From Thermoplasmata archaeon (GTDB taxonomy: Archaea; Thermoplasmatota; Thermoplasmata; Lutacidiplasmatales; UBA184): a DNA stretch of 35,364 nucleotides. Location: assembly GCA_030038655.1 (NCBI GenBank), contig JASHSP010000026.1:1-35364 (forward strand). The letters run 5' to 3'. Positions 8,907 to 18,344 of this stretch are shown piece after piece (within the stretch, counting starts at the first letter, position 1; every line of letters begins with the position of its first letter). The notes beneath the pieces were generated by a model. That model was given only the letters and a program-made list of their open reading frames with translations. It was not told the DNA's origin and searched no databases. A program made the position numbers and the translations under genes.

Positions 8907-11900
8907 ATGGTGGGTAGGCTTCGCCTCCGGGGGTTTGTCGCCGTAGTGATCGTCTTGGTCATGGCGGGTTCGTCGCTTGCGGTGCTGACCGCGGCACCCG
9001 CTTCGGCCGTGGCTTCGCCGGGGACGTTGGCTTCGGCCAGCTCGTCGGCGCCTTCGAGTTCCGGATCCACGGCGTCCGGGAGTTCGGGAGCTGTCGCGGT
9101 CGGTTCAACGGCCACCGCCCTCTCGATCAATACGGGGCTGGCCGCGCGCGTGCAGGCGACCGAACAACAGATTCTGGCCAGTGGCGGCAACCTTTCCAAC
9201 TTCCATCCTCCCAATCTTCATCAAGCACCCCCTCTGCACGACACGCACGGGCTCGTGACTCCGCTCTACTACGTTGCACCGGCACCCATGGGTGTGGCGT
9301 ACTTCGGTCTCAACAACACGACCGGGACGATGCAGGGAACTACGGTCAATACGACCAGCATCGCCGGTACGTGGCAGACCACCGACCCCCTCGGCACGCA
9401 GTCGGAGCTGTTCGATACCAGCTCCGGTAACGCCGCGGGCTCGTTTGGGGCACAGCTGAACAGCGTGCTGGTCAACATTTCACTCAAGGGTGCTACGGCG
9501 TACGGGCCCAACAGCCCGAACGCCCCTACCGGCTGCTCAGGATTCTATACGGGCGTGGAGAGCGACTACTGCCCCAACGTGTTCTGGCTGCAGAACTACA
9601 TTCAGTACACGGTATCGTCGCACACCCTCACAATCAGCAACGAGATCTGGAACTTCTCGAATCCGACGGCGGACTGGGCGGGCACGGGTACGAACACGAT
9701 CGAGGGGTTCGGGAGCGTCGAAGACTCCGAGGTCTATCAGGGACCTACCACGGCCAGCATCGCCGCCACCCCACCGTTCACGGTTGAGCTGTTCATGAAC
9801 TACACCCAGGGGCCGTGTCACACGGATTCGGTGGCCGGCACGGGCGTTCCAAGCTGCGGCTCGCTCAGCACCACCGAGCCGAACAACGAGCTCTTCATGA
9901 ACTACACCGTCCTGAACTCGGCGGGCACCCGAGTCTGCCCCTCCTCGGAGCCCACGGGGAGGGTGTGCGGGGAGGACGACGACGTCTTCTTCAACTCGGT
10001 GAACCCGAGCACGCCCACGGTGGGCGTTCCCGAGTACGGCCCCCACAACCGGATCGGTTCGGCGACCATCCAGGCGAACGGGACGGCGTACGACCCGGTC
10101 GGGCTGACCAACGATTTCGAGTTCGACTACGCGATCGGCTCCGACGACGGTGCGACGAACAACATCGTCTACCAGGACGGTAGCGTGGGGCTCGATTACT
10201 GCAAGGACTACGGTTCCCTTGGGACGACCAATGCCCTGCCCAGCGGAACGTGCGCCCAGTACAGCGCCCCCCCTGCCGCGACGGATTTTGGTAGCGAAAC
10301 CGGCGAAACCAGCACCGGGGAGGGGACCTATTGGGCCCCCCAGAGCGTGACAACGCTGTGTCCCGGCGGCGGGACGTGCGCGCTAACCCAGGGGAGTTCC
10401 ACCCCCGTCGCCCACCTCGTCACCGGCCCTTCGAACCTCGTCGGGCTATGGAACATGACGGGCAGCCCGTGCGTCGGCGCCACCCCCAGCTGTCCGTACG
10501 TGGGCGACGAGCCGCTCAGCTACCAGAACATCGCCCCCGCGAACGCCTGGGTCGGCATCGCCCGGGACGTCCGTCCGGGAGTCGAGGTCACGAACCAGTC
10601 GTACTTCCAGATCGCTCCCACGTTCGGGTTCGACTCGTCTTGGGGTGGTTCCGGAGGCGTGAAGGCGGCGCACCCGACCGCCCTGGGAACGAACATCTAC
10701 CTCCCGACCGGGTGGTACACCATCGAGGTCCTCCTCAGCGGGTACACGCCCGTGATGGAGCAGATCGACCTCACCGCACCGGCCGCGCCGTCGATCCAGT
10801 TGACACCGAATTGGTCGACCGGCGCTTACACCCCCGATTGGGCGTTCAGCAACACGGACCTTGCGAACCTCTCGGTCTCGCCGTCGAATTCCGTCCCGAA
10901 CGGGGCGGGAACGTCCGGCAATCCGTACATCGTCTCGGCGCCGGCGCCCGACGTCGGGGCGCCGTATGGTGTACCTGGATCGATCGCCTGGGTCTTCTCG
11001 AACACCAACGACTACCTGTTCACTCAATGGATCGGGGCGTTCGTCAACAGCACGACCGCGGTGACGCAGTTTAACCCGGCACCCTCGTTCCCCATCATCT
11101 ATCCGGCGTGGCAGCAGGCCTCGTTCGGCCCCAGGTTCAACGTGCCGAGTACCGACGGTCTTCAGTACTATCTGCTCAACGCGCAGAACATCGCCGTGAT
11201 CGGCGCAACCGACATCACCGCGTGGGGGAACAGCGAGGCGACCACCATCTACGCCTTCGTGGTCAACAACGGCGCGAACATCCTGATCGCCGACAACACG
11301 TTCCAGGTGTCGAACCGTGGGATTGATTTCACCGGCGGGGGAACGGCGGATTCGCGTACCATCAACGGGGTCGTCGTTCACGGAACGCTCGCCCCGGCGA
11401 TCAACGTGGTTTGGGGCAATACGTTCGTCCCGGACCCGCAGTCGCAGCGCTACTCCGGGCTCGAGCCGTTCACGGCGCAGGACTCGCTGACGATCGCCGA
11501 GGCGTACGACCGCGTGTACAACAACGCGTTCGACGCCTACGGGATCCCGACGGGCTCCGCGGTTCCCGCAGGTACCCTCAACACGACGGTGAACGCGGCC
11601 GCGGCGGACCTTACCATGTGGAACGCGACCTGCCAGGGTGGCTACGCCCCGCTCTCGTCGTCGGTCTACCCACCGACCACGGTCTGCGAGCCACTCAGCT
11701 ACTCCCAGACGCTCGACGGATACACGATGAGCGGCAGCATCCTTCCGGGGGCCACGTTCCAGGGCGGTAACTACTGGGCCGGGTACGGCACGTTGCCGGA
11801 CCCGTACGCGAACATTCCGTACAAGGCGCGTCTGACGACCCTCACGGGGACGGCCGAGATCGCCGCAACGACCGCCGGGTTCGCGGGCGATTACGCCCCC

Positions 11901-14900
11901 TTGATCGACCCGGTCTACAAGGTGCCGTTCACCGAGAGCGGTCTCGCGTCGTCGACGACGGCGACCGCGTTCGAGATCACGGTCACCAACGCCGCCGGCT
12001 ACACCGTGCTGAACGAGACGGCGACCAGCGCGGTCCCGGCGGGCTGTACGAGCGTGGTCTGCGTGAACTTCGACCTGCCGAACGGTACCTACAGCTGGGT
12101 CGCGTTGACCTCGCTGACCCTCACCGCACCGAGCCCGGCGGTAGGATCGTTCACGGTGAGCGGGGGCGCGGTCAGCGCGATCCCCATCACTTGGTCGACG
12201 GGGGCGGTACTGACGTTCACCGAATCCGGCCTTCACACCGGGGTCTTCTGGTATGTGAACATCACCGGTCAACGCCAGATCACATCGACAACGACCACGG
12301 CGACGATCACGCTCGCCAACGGGCTCTACAACTTCGCCTACAGCTTCCGAGATAACGTGGGGGCCTGCTACACCGGCGGTTCCGGGTCGGTAACGGTCAG
12401 CGGAACGACGGGCGAACCCGTAGCGTTCACAGCGGGGAACTACTGCGTGCTGTTCGGGGAGAGCGGCATAACGGCAGGATCCACCTGGCAAGTGACGCTG
12501 GGAGGCGTTCCGAAGTCCGTGACCACCGGCTCGGGCACGACGTACATCGGGTTCCTTGAATCGAGCAATGTGTATTCGTACTCCCTCGGCCCGGTCACGG
12601 GTTTCTCGGAGTCGGCGTTGCCCTCGAGCGGCACGGTGACCGTGAGCGGCGCGGCCGTCACGGAGACCACCGCGGCGTACTCGGCGTTCACGGTGTATCC
12701 GAACCTGTTCACCGTCCCGGTCGATGTGGGCGAGGCGACGTTCCTCTACACGATCTATTCGGGAGGGACGGCACCGTACACCGAGAGCTGGTCGGGGTTG
12801 CCGGACGGCTGCAGCAGCGCCACCGTCGCCTCGACCGGATACTGTACCCCCACGGACAACCTGGGCACGCCGTACTCACCGACCCTGACGTTCACCGACG
12901 CGTTCGGGAACGTTGCGACGGCATCGGTCAGGCTGCCGGTCGGTCCGGCGCTATCGGCCGGGACCGTTTCGGCGTCGACCAACCCGGTCGAGTCCGGTCA
13001 GCCGATAACGGTCTCAACGACCGGCGGCTCCGGTGGGGACGGTCAGTACTGGTATTCGTGGAGCGGTCTACCGAGCGGATGCAACAGCACCGCCCGGTCG
13101 TTCTCCTGTACCCCCCTGACCGCCGGGACGTACGACGTGGTCCTCAACGTGACGGACGGATACGGCGCCAACGTGACCTCGGCGTTCGCGCTCGTCGTCG
13201 ACTCGACGATCTCGACGAGCGTTTTGGCGACTCCCAGCCTGACCCAGGTCGGCGCCACGGTCGCGTTGACCGCCACGGTCTCGGGGGGCGTCGCACCGGT
13301 CCACTGGACGCTCGAGGCCAGCGGGTCGACCGCCAACCTCTCCAGCGGAACGTTCTCGCCCGCGTCGCCCGGCACGTACACGATCTACCTGAACGCGACG
13401 GACGCCAACGGCGACACCTCGGACGCGACCGCGGCCGTGACGGTCAATCCGGCCCTGGTCGCCACGCTGACGGCGAACCCGACGACGACCCAAGTCGACG
13501 AGGCGTCGCAGCTGTCGATCGCCCTGGCGTATGGGGTCGCCCCGTACGCCTGGACGCTCCAAGTGAACGGTTCGTCGGCGATCCTGGACTCCGGCTCGGG
13601 CGCGAGCAGCGCGTACTCGTTCGCCCCCGTCGGGGCAGGGACCTACACGTTCTACCTGAACTCGACCGACTCGGTCGGCAGCGTTTCGGACGTGACCGCG
13701 ACGGTGATCGTCAACCTGGCGCTCGGCGGCTCGCTGAGCGCGACCCCCAACCCCACGCAGGTCGGAACTCCGTCCGTTGTCTCCGTCAACCTGGTGAATG
13801 GAGTACCACCGTACTCCTGGACGCTTCAGCAGGGCGGAGTGACGGTCGATTCGGGCACCGGCGCGAGCGGGAGCTACAGCCTCCCGGCGTCGGCAGCGGG
13901 TTCGTATGAGTTCTATCTGAACGCGTCGGACTCCGTGGGCAGTCCGTTCAGCACGACGCTGACGGTCGTGGTCAACGCGGCCCTGTCGGGCTCGCTGAGC
14001 GCGACCCCCAACCCTACACAGGTCGGGACGCCATCGGACGTGTCGATCGGCCTGGAGAACGGGGTAGCTCCGTACGCTTGGACGCTCCAGGTCGGAGGAG
14101 TGACGGTCGACTCCGGCTCCGCGGCCAGCGCGACCTACAGCTTCAGTCCGGCCTCGGCGGGGAGCTACGAGATCTACCTGAACGCGAGCGACTCGGTCGG
14201 CAGCACGTTCTCTGCGACGACCACGGTGGTCGTCGACACGGCGCTCTTGGGAACGCTGAGCGCGACGCCGAATCCCACGCAGGTCGGCCAACCCGTACTG
14301 GTATCGGTCGACCTGTCGAACGGAGTAGCGCCGTACTCGTGGACCCTGCAAGAGGGCGGGGTGACGGTCGATTCGGGCACCGGCTCGAGCGGGAGCTACA
14401 GCTTCCCGGCGTCGGCGGCGGGTTCGTATGAGTTCTATCTGAACGCGTCGGACTCGGTCGGCAGTCCGCTCAACACGACGGTGACGGTCGTGGTCAACGC
14501 GGCCCTGTCGGGCTCGCTGAGCGCGACCCCCAACCCGACGCAGGTCGGGACACCATCGGACGTGTCGATTGGCCTGGAGAACGGGGTAGCACCGTACGCG
14601 TGGACGCTGCAGGTCGGTGGAGTGACGGTCGACTCCGGCTCCGCGGCCAGCGCGACCTACAGCTTCAGTCCGGCCTCGGCGGGGAGCTACGAGATCTACC
14701 TGAACGCCACGGACTCGGTGGGAAGCACGTTCGGCACGACCGTTACGGTCGTGGTCGATGCGGCGCTCACGGGGTCCCTGGGCGCGACGCCGAACCCGAC
14801 CCAGGTCGGCCAAGCGGTGCTCGTATCGGTCAGTCTATCGAACGGAGTTGCGCCGTACGCGTGGACTCTCAAGGAGGGGGACGTGACGGTCGACTCGGGA

Positions 14901-16364
14901 ACGGGCGCCAGCGGGAGCTACAGCTTCCCGGCGTCGGCCCAAGGGTCGTTCGTGTTCCACCTGGACGCGACGGACGCGGTCGGCAGCACGTTCGGGGCTA
15001 CGGTGACGGTCGTGGTGAACGCGGCCCTATCGGCCTCGCTGAGCGCGACGCCGAACCCGACGCAGGTCGGAAAGCCGGTGCTGGTATCGGTCGACCTGTC
15101 GAACGGAGTAGCGCCGTACTCGTGGACCCTGCAGGAGGGCGGGGTGACGATCGACTCGGGGACGGGCGCCAGCGGGAGCTACAGCTTCCCGGCGACGGCC
15201 CAGGGATCGTATGTGTTCTACCTGAACGCGACGGACTCGGTGGGGAGCGTTTCGGACGTGACGGCCACGGTGATCGTGGACGCGGCGCTGGTCGCTCACC
15301 TGTCGCCGGCAACGGCCACGATCCACCTCGGTGGGACCGTGACCTACGTGCTCTCGCACACCGGCGGGGTCGCCCCGATCACCTACACGCTCCAGGCGAG
15401 CGGGCCGGGGCTCTCCGGCAACGTGTTCACGCCGACGGCGCCCGGGACGTACACTATCTACTACAACACGACCGACTCGGTCGGCAGCGTCTCGGACGTA
15501 ACGGCGACCGTGACGGTCGAAGCGAAGGCTCTCTACTCCGTGACGTTCACGGAGACGGGTCTTCCGAAGAACGCGAAGTCGTGGTCCGTGACGTTCAACG
15601 GCACGACGGTGACCACGAAATCGATAGCGCACACGGCGACCACGGCGACGATCGAGTTCAACGTGACGAACGGAACGTACGCCTACCTGATCTGGGGTGC
15701 GGCCGGCTACGACACGGGATTCCCGGATGGGAGCGTGGTCGTAGCAGGATCGCTCCAATCGGTGAGTGTCCCCTTCTCGAGGGGCTCGACGCCGACCGTT
15801 AGCTTCCACGAAGTGGGGCTCGCGACCGGGTCGAAGTGGTGCGTGGAGCTCGCCTCGACGCTGACGACCTGCTCGACGACGGCCAAGGTTTCGTTCCTGC
15901 ACCTCAGCTCGGGCCAGATGTACTCCTACGTGATCGAAGAGGTGGGTTCGGCGAGTACGCTCGTGAAGGTCGGGACCTCGTGGGTCCTCCAATCGAGCGG
16001 CACCGTGACGGACCCGACGGGCGTCACGGTCCAGGTGCGGTTCGCCTACCTGGTGACGTTCACCGAGACCGGACTCCCGGGCGGAACGTCCTGGAGCGTT
16101 ACGTCGGAGGGCCAGACGGCGTCGTCCACGGGAACGACGATCGGCCTCTACCTGACGAACGGGACGGACGGGTACACCGTCCATGCGGTCCCCGGCTACA
16201 AGGAGACGTCCACCCCTCACCACGTGGTGGTGGCGGGCGGGCCGGCGAGCGTGTCGGTGACGTTCACACCCAAGCCGGGCGGAGCGCCGGTGGCCGGAGG
16301 GCCGGCCGTGGGCGCGACCCTGAGCGAAGTCGTGCGGGCGATCGAGGTCGTCCTGCGCCTCTGA
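8907..16364 (+). CDS. Thermopsin-family (peptidase A5) giant secreted protein, paralog of 2129-8560
   Basis: Same layout: signal peptide MVGRLRLRGFVAVVIVLVMAGSSLAVLTAAPASA; VFWLQNYIQYTVSSHTLTISNEIWNFS and NDFEFDYAIGSDDGAT; beta-helix-like middle; 87-aa repeats; FTETGLP modules. The ORF track starts at GTG 8895; ATG 8907 fits the signal peptide better. Confidence 0.87.
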   Translation: MVGRLRLRGFVAVVIVLVMAGSSLAVLTAAPASAVASPGTLASASSSAPSSSGSTASGSSGAVAVGSTATALSINTGLAARVQATEQQILASGGNLSNFHPPNLHQAPPLHDTHGLVTPLYYVAPAPMGVAYFGLNNTTGTMQGTTVNTTSIAGTWQTTDPLGTQSELFDTSSGNAAGSFGAQLNSVLVNISLKGATAYGPNSPNAPTGCSGFYTGVESDYCPNVFWLQNYIQYTVSSHTLTISNEIWNFSNPTADWAGTGTNTIEGFGSVEDSEVYQGPTTASIAATPPFTVELFMNYTQGPCHTDSVAGTGVPSCGSLSTTEPNNELFMNYTVLNSAGTRVCPSSEPTGRVCGEDDDVFFNSVNPSTPTVGVPEYGPHNRIGSATIQANGTAYDPVGLTNDFEFDYAIGSDDGATNNIVYQDGSVGLDYCKDYGSLGTTNALPSGTCAQYSAPPAATDFGSETGETSTGEGTYWAPQSVTTLCPGGGTCALTQGSSTPVAHLVTGPSNLVGLWNMTGSPCVGATPSCPYVGDEPLSYQNIAPANAWVGIARDVRPGVEVTNQSYFQIAPTFGFDSSWGGSGGVKAAHPTALGTNIYLPTGWYTIEVLLSGYTPVMEQIDLTAPAAPSIQLTPNWSTGAYTPDWAFSNTDLANLSVSPSNSVPNGAGTSGNPYIVSAPAPDVGAPYGVPGSIAWVFSNTNDYLFTQWIGAFVNSTTAVTQFNPAPSFPIIYPAWQQASFGPRFNVPSTDGLQYYLLNAQNIAVIGATDITAWGNSEATTIYAFVVNNGANILIADNTFQVSNRGIDFTGGGTADSRTINGVVVHGTLAPAINVVWGNTFVPDPQSQRYSGLEPFTAQDSLTIAEAYDRVYNNAFDAYGIPTGSAVPAGTLNTTVNAAAADLTMWNATCQGGYAPLSSSVYPPTTVCEPLSYSQTLDGYTMSGSILPGATFQGGNYWAGYGTLPDPYANIPYKARLTTLTGTAEIAATTAGFAGDYAPLIDPVYKVPFTESGLASSTTATAFEITVTNAAGYTVLNETATSAVPAGCTSVVCVNFDLPNGTYSWVALTSLTLTAPSPAVGSFTVSGGAVSAIPITWSTGAVLTFTESGLHTGVFWYVNITGQRQITSTTTTATITLANGLYNFAYSFRDNVGACYTGGSGSVTVSGTTGEPVAFTAGNYCVLFGESGITAGSTWQVTLGGVPKSVTTGSGTTYIGFLESSNVYSYSLGPVTGFSESALPSSGTVTVSGAAVTETTAAYSAFTVYPNLFTVPVDVGEATFLYTIYSGGTAPYTESWSGLPDGCSSATVASTGYCTPTDNLGTPYSPTLTFTDAFGNVATASVRLPVGPALSAGTVSASTNPVESGQPITVSTTGGSGGDGQYWYSWSGLPSGCNSTARSFSCTPLTAGTYDVVLNVTDGYGANVTSAFALVVDSTISTSVLATPSLTQVGATVALTATVSGGVAPVHWTLEASGSTANLSSGTFSPASPGTYTIYLNATDANGDTSDATAAVTVNPALVATLTANPTTTQVDEASQLSIALAYGVAPYAWTLQVNGSSAILDSGSGASSAYSFAPVGAGTYTFYLNSTDSVGSVSDVTATVIVNLALGGSLSATPNPTQVGTPSVVSVNLVNGVPPYSWTLQQGGVTVDSGTGASGSYSLPASAAGSYEFYLNASDSVGSPFSTTLTVVVNAALSGSLSATPNPTQVGTPSDVSIGLENGVAPYAWTLQVGGVTVDSGSAASATYSFSPASAGSYEIYLNASDSVGSTFSATTTVVVDTALLGTLSATPNPTQVGQPVLVSVDLSNGVAPYSWTLQEGGVTVDSGTGSSGSYSFPASAAGSYEFYLNASDSVGSPLNTTVTVVVNAALSGSLSATPNPTQVGTPSDVSIGLENGVAPYAWTLQVGGVTVDSGSAASATYSFSPASAGSYEIYLNATDSVGSTFGTTVTVVVDAALTGSLGATPNPTQVGQAVLVSVSLSNGVAPYAWTLKEGDVTVDSGTGASGSYSFPASAQGSFVFHLDATDAVGSTFGATVTVVVNAALSASLSATPNPTQVGKPVLVSVDLSNGVAPYSWTLQEGGVTIDSGTGASGSYSFPATAQGSYVFYLNATDSVGSVSDVTATVIVDAALVAHLSPATATIHLGGTVTYVLSHTGGVAPITYTLQASGPGLSGNVFTPTAPGTYTIYYNTTDSVGSVSDVTATVTVEAKALYSVTFTETGLPKNAKSWSVTFNGTTVTTKSIAHTATTATIEFNVTNGTYAYLIWGAAGYDTGFPDGSVVVAGSLQSVSVPFSRGSTPTVSFHEVGLATGSKWCVELASTLTTCSTTAKVSFLHLSSGQMYSYVIEEVGSASTLVKVGTSWVLQSSGTVTDPTGVTVQVRFAYLVTFTETGLPGGTSWSVTSEGQTASSTGTTIGLYLTNGTDGYTVHAVPGYKETSTPHHVVVAGGPASVSVTFTPKPGGAPVAGGPAVGATLSEVVRAIEVVLRL
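13716..15281 (+). repeat. Tandem array of six 261-bp (87-aa) Ig-like units with alternating higher-order pattern
   Basis: SLSATPNPTQVG recurs every 261 nt; the type-A unit at 13977 recurs at 14499 (522 nt). Confidence 0.9.
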
Positions 16365-16415
16365 GCGAGGTCGTGAACCGGTAGAACGGGATCCCGGGGC
16401 GACCCGGAGTGGCCA

Positions 16416-16444
16416 ACCCTTTCCTTCCTTTCCCTTCTCTCTTC
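16416..16444 (+). terminator. Pyrimidine-tract candidate terminator
   Basis: ACCCTTTCCTTCCTTTCCCTTCTCTCTTC after the second thermopsin gene; archaeal terminators are T-rich tracts. Confidence 0.45.
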
Positions 16445-16518
16445 GCCGTGCGAAGATCGATGACCGCTCCCGGCCTCTACCGCACGGGCCGGGTCCTGGC
16501 ACGGAGGGCCAAGAGCGA

Positions 16519-17298
16519 ATGAGCGGAATCACCGCACCTTCCTCGGCCGACGCGGCAGTCTCGCTCCGGTCCCTGGGCAGCGCGTCGGAGGTGGACGAGC
16601 TCGCCGTATCCGACCTGTCCGACGAGTTCGGGCCGTTCCTGTCGCACTTCATGCGGGAAACCCTGCGCGCGGCCGGCGACGTCCGGCTGGCCCGCGTCGG
16701 CCCGGATCTGAAAGGCGTCTACCTGTACGATCCGGTCGAGCGGGTAGCCTCGATCTTCACTCGCACCGCCGCGGTCGCCGAGACGCTGTTCGCGCTTCGA
16801 GACCATCTCAGCGTCTTCTCGGAGTTCCCGCTCGGGCCGCCGCGCGAGCGGTACGACGTCTTTTCCCTGTCGCTTCCGACACCGGCACCCGTCCCGCCGT
16901 TCCGACACCCGGTGCGGGCGGCCCGCGAGGGCGACCGCGCCTCGCTGCTCGATCTGATGAGCGGAGTGTACGAGCGGTTCAACGCGGGCTGGCTCGACTC
17001 GACCCCGGCCGGCTCGGAAAAGTGCTTCGTGGTCGAGGCCGACGGGCGGATGGCGGGCGCTGCCTGGGTGAGCCGGGCGGGGTCCCACGGCCGACTGCAC
17101 TCGCTCTCCGTCAGCCCCCGATTCCGGGGGCTCGGTATCGGCTCCGATCTCTGGCGTGCGCGCGTCCTCTGGGCGGGCGGAGCGGGGATACTCCGCTTGA
17201 TCTCCGAGATCCCGGAGGCGAACGCCGCCTCTCGGGCGATCGCACGGCGCGGTGGGATGCGGCCCACGGGGCTCACCTTCCGCTACGACCGGCCCTGA
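16519..17298 (+). CDS. GNAT-family N-acetyltransferase with extra N-terminal domain
   Basis: C-terminal half has FVVEADGRMAGAAWVSR...LHSLSVSPRFRGLGIGSDLWRARV...NAASRAIARRGGM, matching the GNAT acetyl-CoA-binding motif (R-x-x-G-x-G). Confidence 0.85.
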   Translation: MSGITAPSSADAAVSLRSLGSASEVDELAVSDLSDEFGPFLSHFMRETLRAAGDVRLARVGPDLKGVYLYDPVERVASIFTRTAAVAETLFALRDHLSVFSEFPLGPPRERYDVFSLSLPTPAPVPPFRHPVRAAREGDRASLLDLMSGVYERFNAGWLDSTPAGSEKCFVVEADGRMAGAAWVSRAGSHGRLHSLSVSPRFRGLGIGSDLWRARVLWAGGAGILRLISEIPEANAASRAIARRGGMRPTGLTFRYDRP

Positions 17299-17303
17299 CG
17301 GTG

Positions 17304-18344
17304 CTAGTTCCTCGGCGCCCCACAGTTGGGGCAGCGGTCGAGCGTGGAGTCGATCAGGGTGCCGCAGTACTTGCAGTTTACCTTGACCGTGTCGCGGAGA
17401 ACGATCTGCTGGACCGCGGGTTGGTCGGACGGGTTCAACCGCACCGGCGGCGGTGACCCGGCGGGAGGATAGTACCGGACCTGACCGGTCGGCGAGTGGG
17501 CGGGGAGCCTGGGGCGCCGTCGCGACCGGGAGGCCGCCCAGGCGATCACGACCACGATCACCACGACCACGAGAACGAGGGCGACGATGACGTCGGGCGT
17601 GAACGGAGACGGTGTCATGGCCGCGGCCGGCGGGGTGCCGGCCGTCAGGGCATACGAGGTGCTCGTGACGTAAAGGTTGTCGGTCCAGGAGAACCCGTTC
17701 CCGTTGGAGGCGTTCGTATCCTGTTCCGTGTAGTGGTATCCGACGATGTAACCCGTGGTGGGGTCGAAGTACTCCTTCCAGTCGTAGCTCGCGTCGAAGA
17801 CGCCGTAGGCGTCGTTGCGCTCGTACGACCCGACCCCCTGGGCGTAGATGGTGGCGACCCACCGGCCCGGGTCGCTCCCGAGGAGGTAGCTGGTGTTGCG
17901 CGACTCGACCGTCATCGGGTAGGTGAGGACCGAGAAGTCGGCCCCCACGGCCAGCGCGTTGTCCATGTAGAACCAGACCTCCGAGCCGTTCAGGCCCGAC
18001 TGGTTGTCCGTGCCGTTCACGTAGAGGAACGATACGGCGGAGAAGGTGAAATTCCCCTCGGAAGTCCAGTGCAGCGGTCCCGAGTTGTTCGAGTAGTTGA
18101 CCGAGTAGTCAAAGCGGGCCGACTCCGTGCCGTTCGTCGCGGTCGCCGTCACCGTCTCGGTCCCGACCACCGAGTACTCCTCGAAGTAGCCGCCGTAGAC
18201 CGACCCCGTCCCGTTCGTCAGGGCGATCGATTCGTGGTACGTGAAACTGTCCCCCGTGTGCGGGTCGTAGTGGCCGGCGACGGGTACGTGACCGAGCGGG
18301 GCGAGCAGGAGGAGGAGGGCGACCGCGGTGACGGAGGAGCTCAC
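17304..18344 (-). CDS. Membrane protein: secreted beta-rich ectodomain, TM helix, cytoplasmic Pro-rich linker and C-terminal zinc ribbon
   Basis: Start reassigned to GTG at 18344 (VSSSVTAVALLLLLAPLGHVPVAG signal peptide), overlapping the upstream gene stop by 4 nt (GTGA). TM is DVIVALVLVVVVIVVVIAWAAS; zinc ribbon is CKYCGTLIDSTLDRCPNCG. Confidence 0.8.
   Translation of the reverse strand: MSSSVTAVALLLLLAPLGHVPVAGHYDPHTGDSFTYHESIALTNGTGSVYGGYFEEYSVVGTETVTATATNGTESARFDYSVNYSNNSGPLHWTSEGNFTFSAVSFLYVNGTDNQSGLNGSEVWFYMDNALAVGADFSVLTYPMTVESRNTSYLLGSDPGRWVATIYAQGVGSYERNDAYGVFDASYDWKEYFDPTTGYIVGYHYTEQDTNASNGNGFSWTDNLYVTSTSYALTAGTPPAAAMTPSPFTPDVIVALVLVVVVIVVVIAWAASRSRRRPRLPAHSPTGQVRYYPPAGSPPPVRLNPSDQPAVQQIVLRDTVKVNCKYCGTLIDSTLDRCPNCGAPRN

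Noticed and set aside
10446-12491. 681-aa minus-strand ORF inside the second thermopsin gene (also 13068-14813 minus)
   Set aside because: Arg/Gly-rich low-complexity translation typical of antisense frames in high-GC genes; the opposite strand has clear domains.
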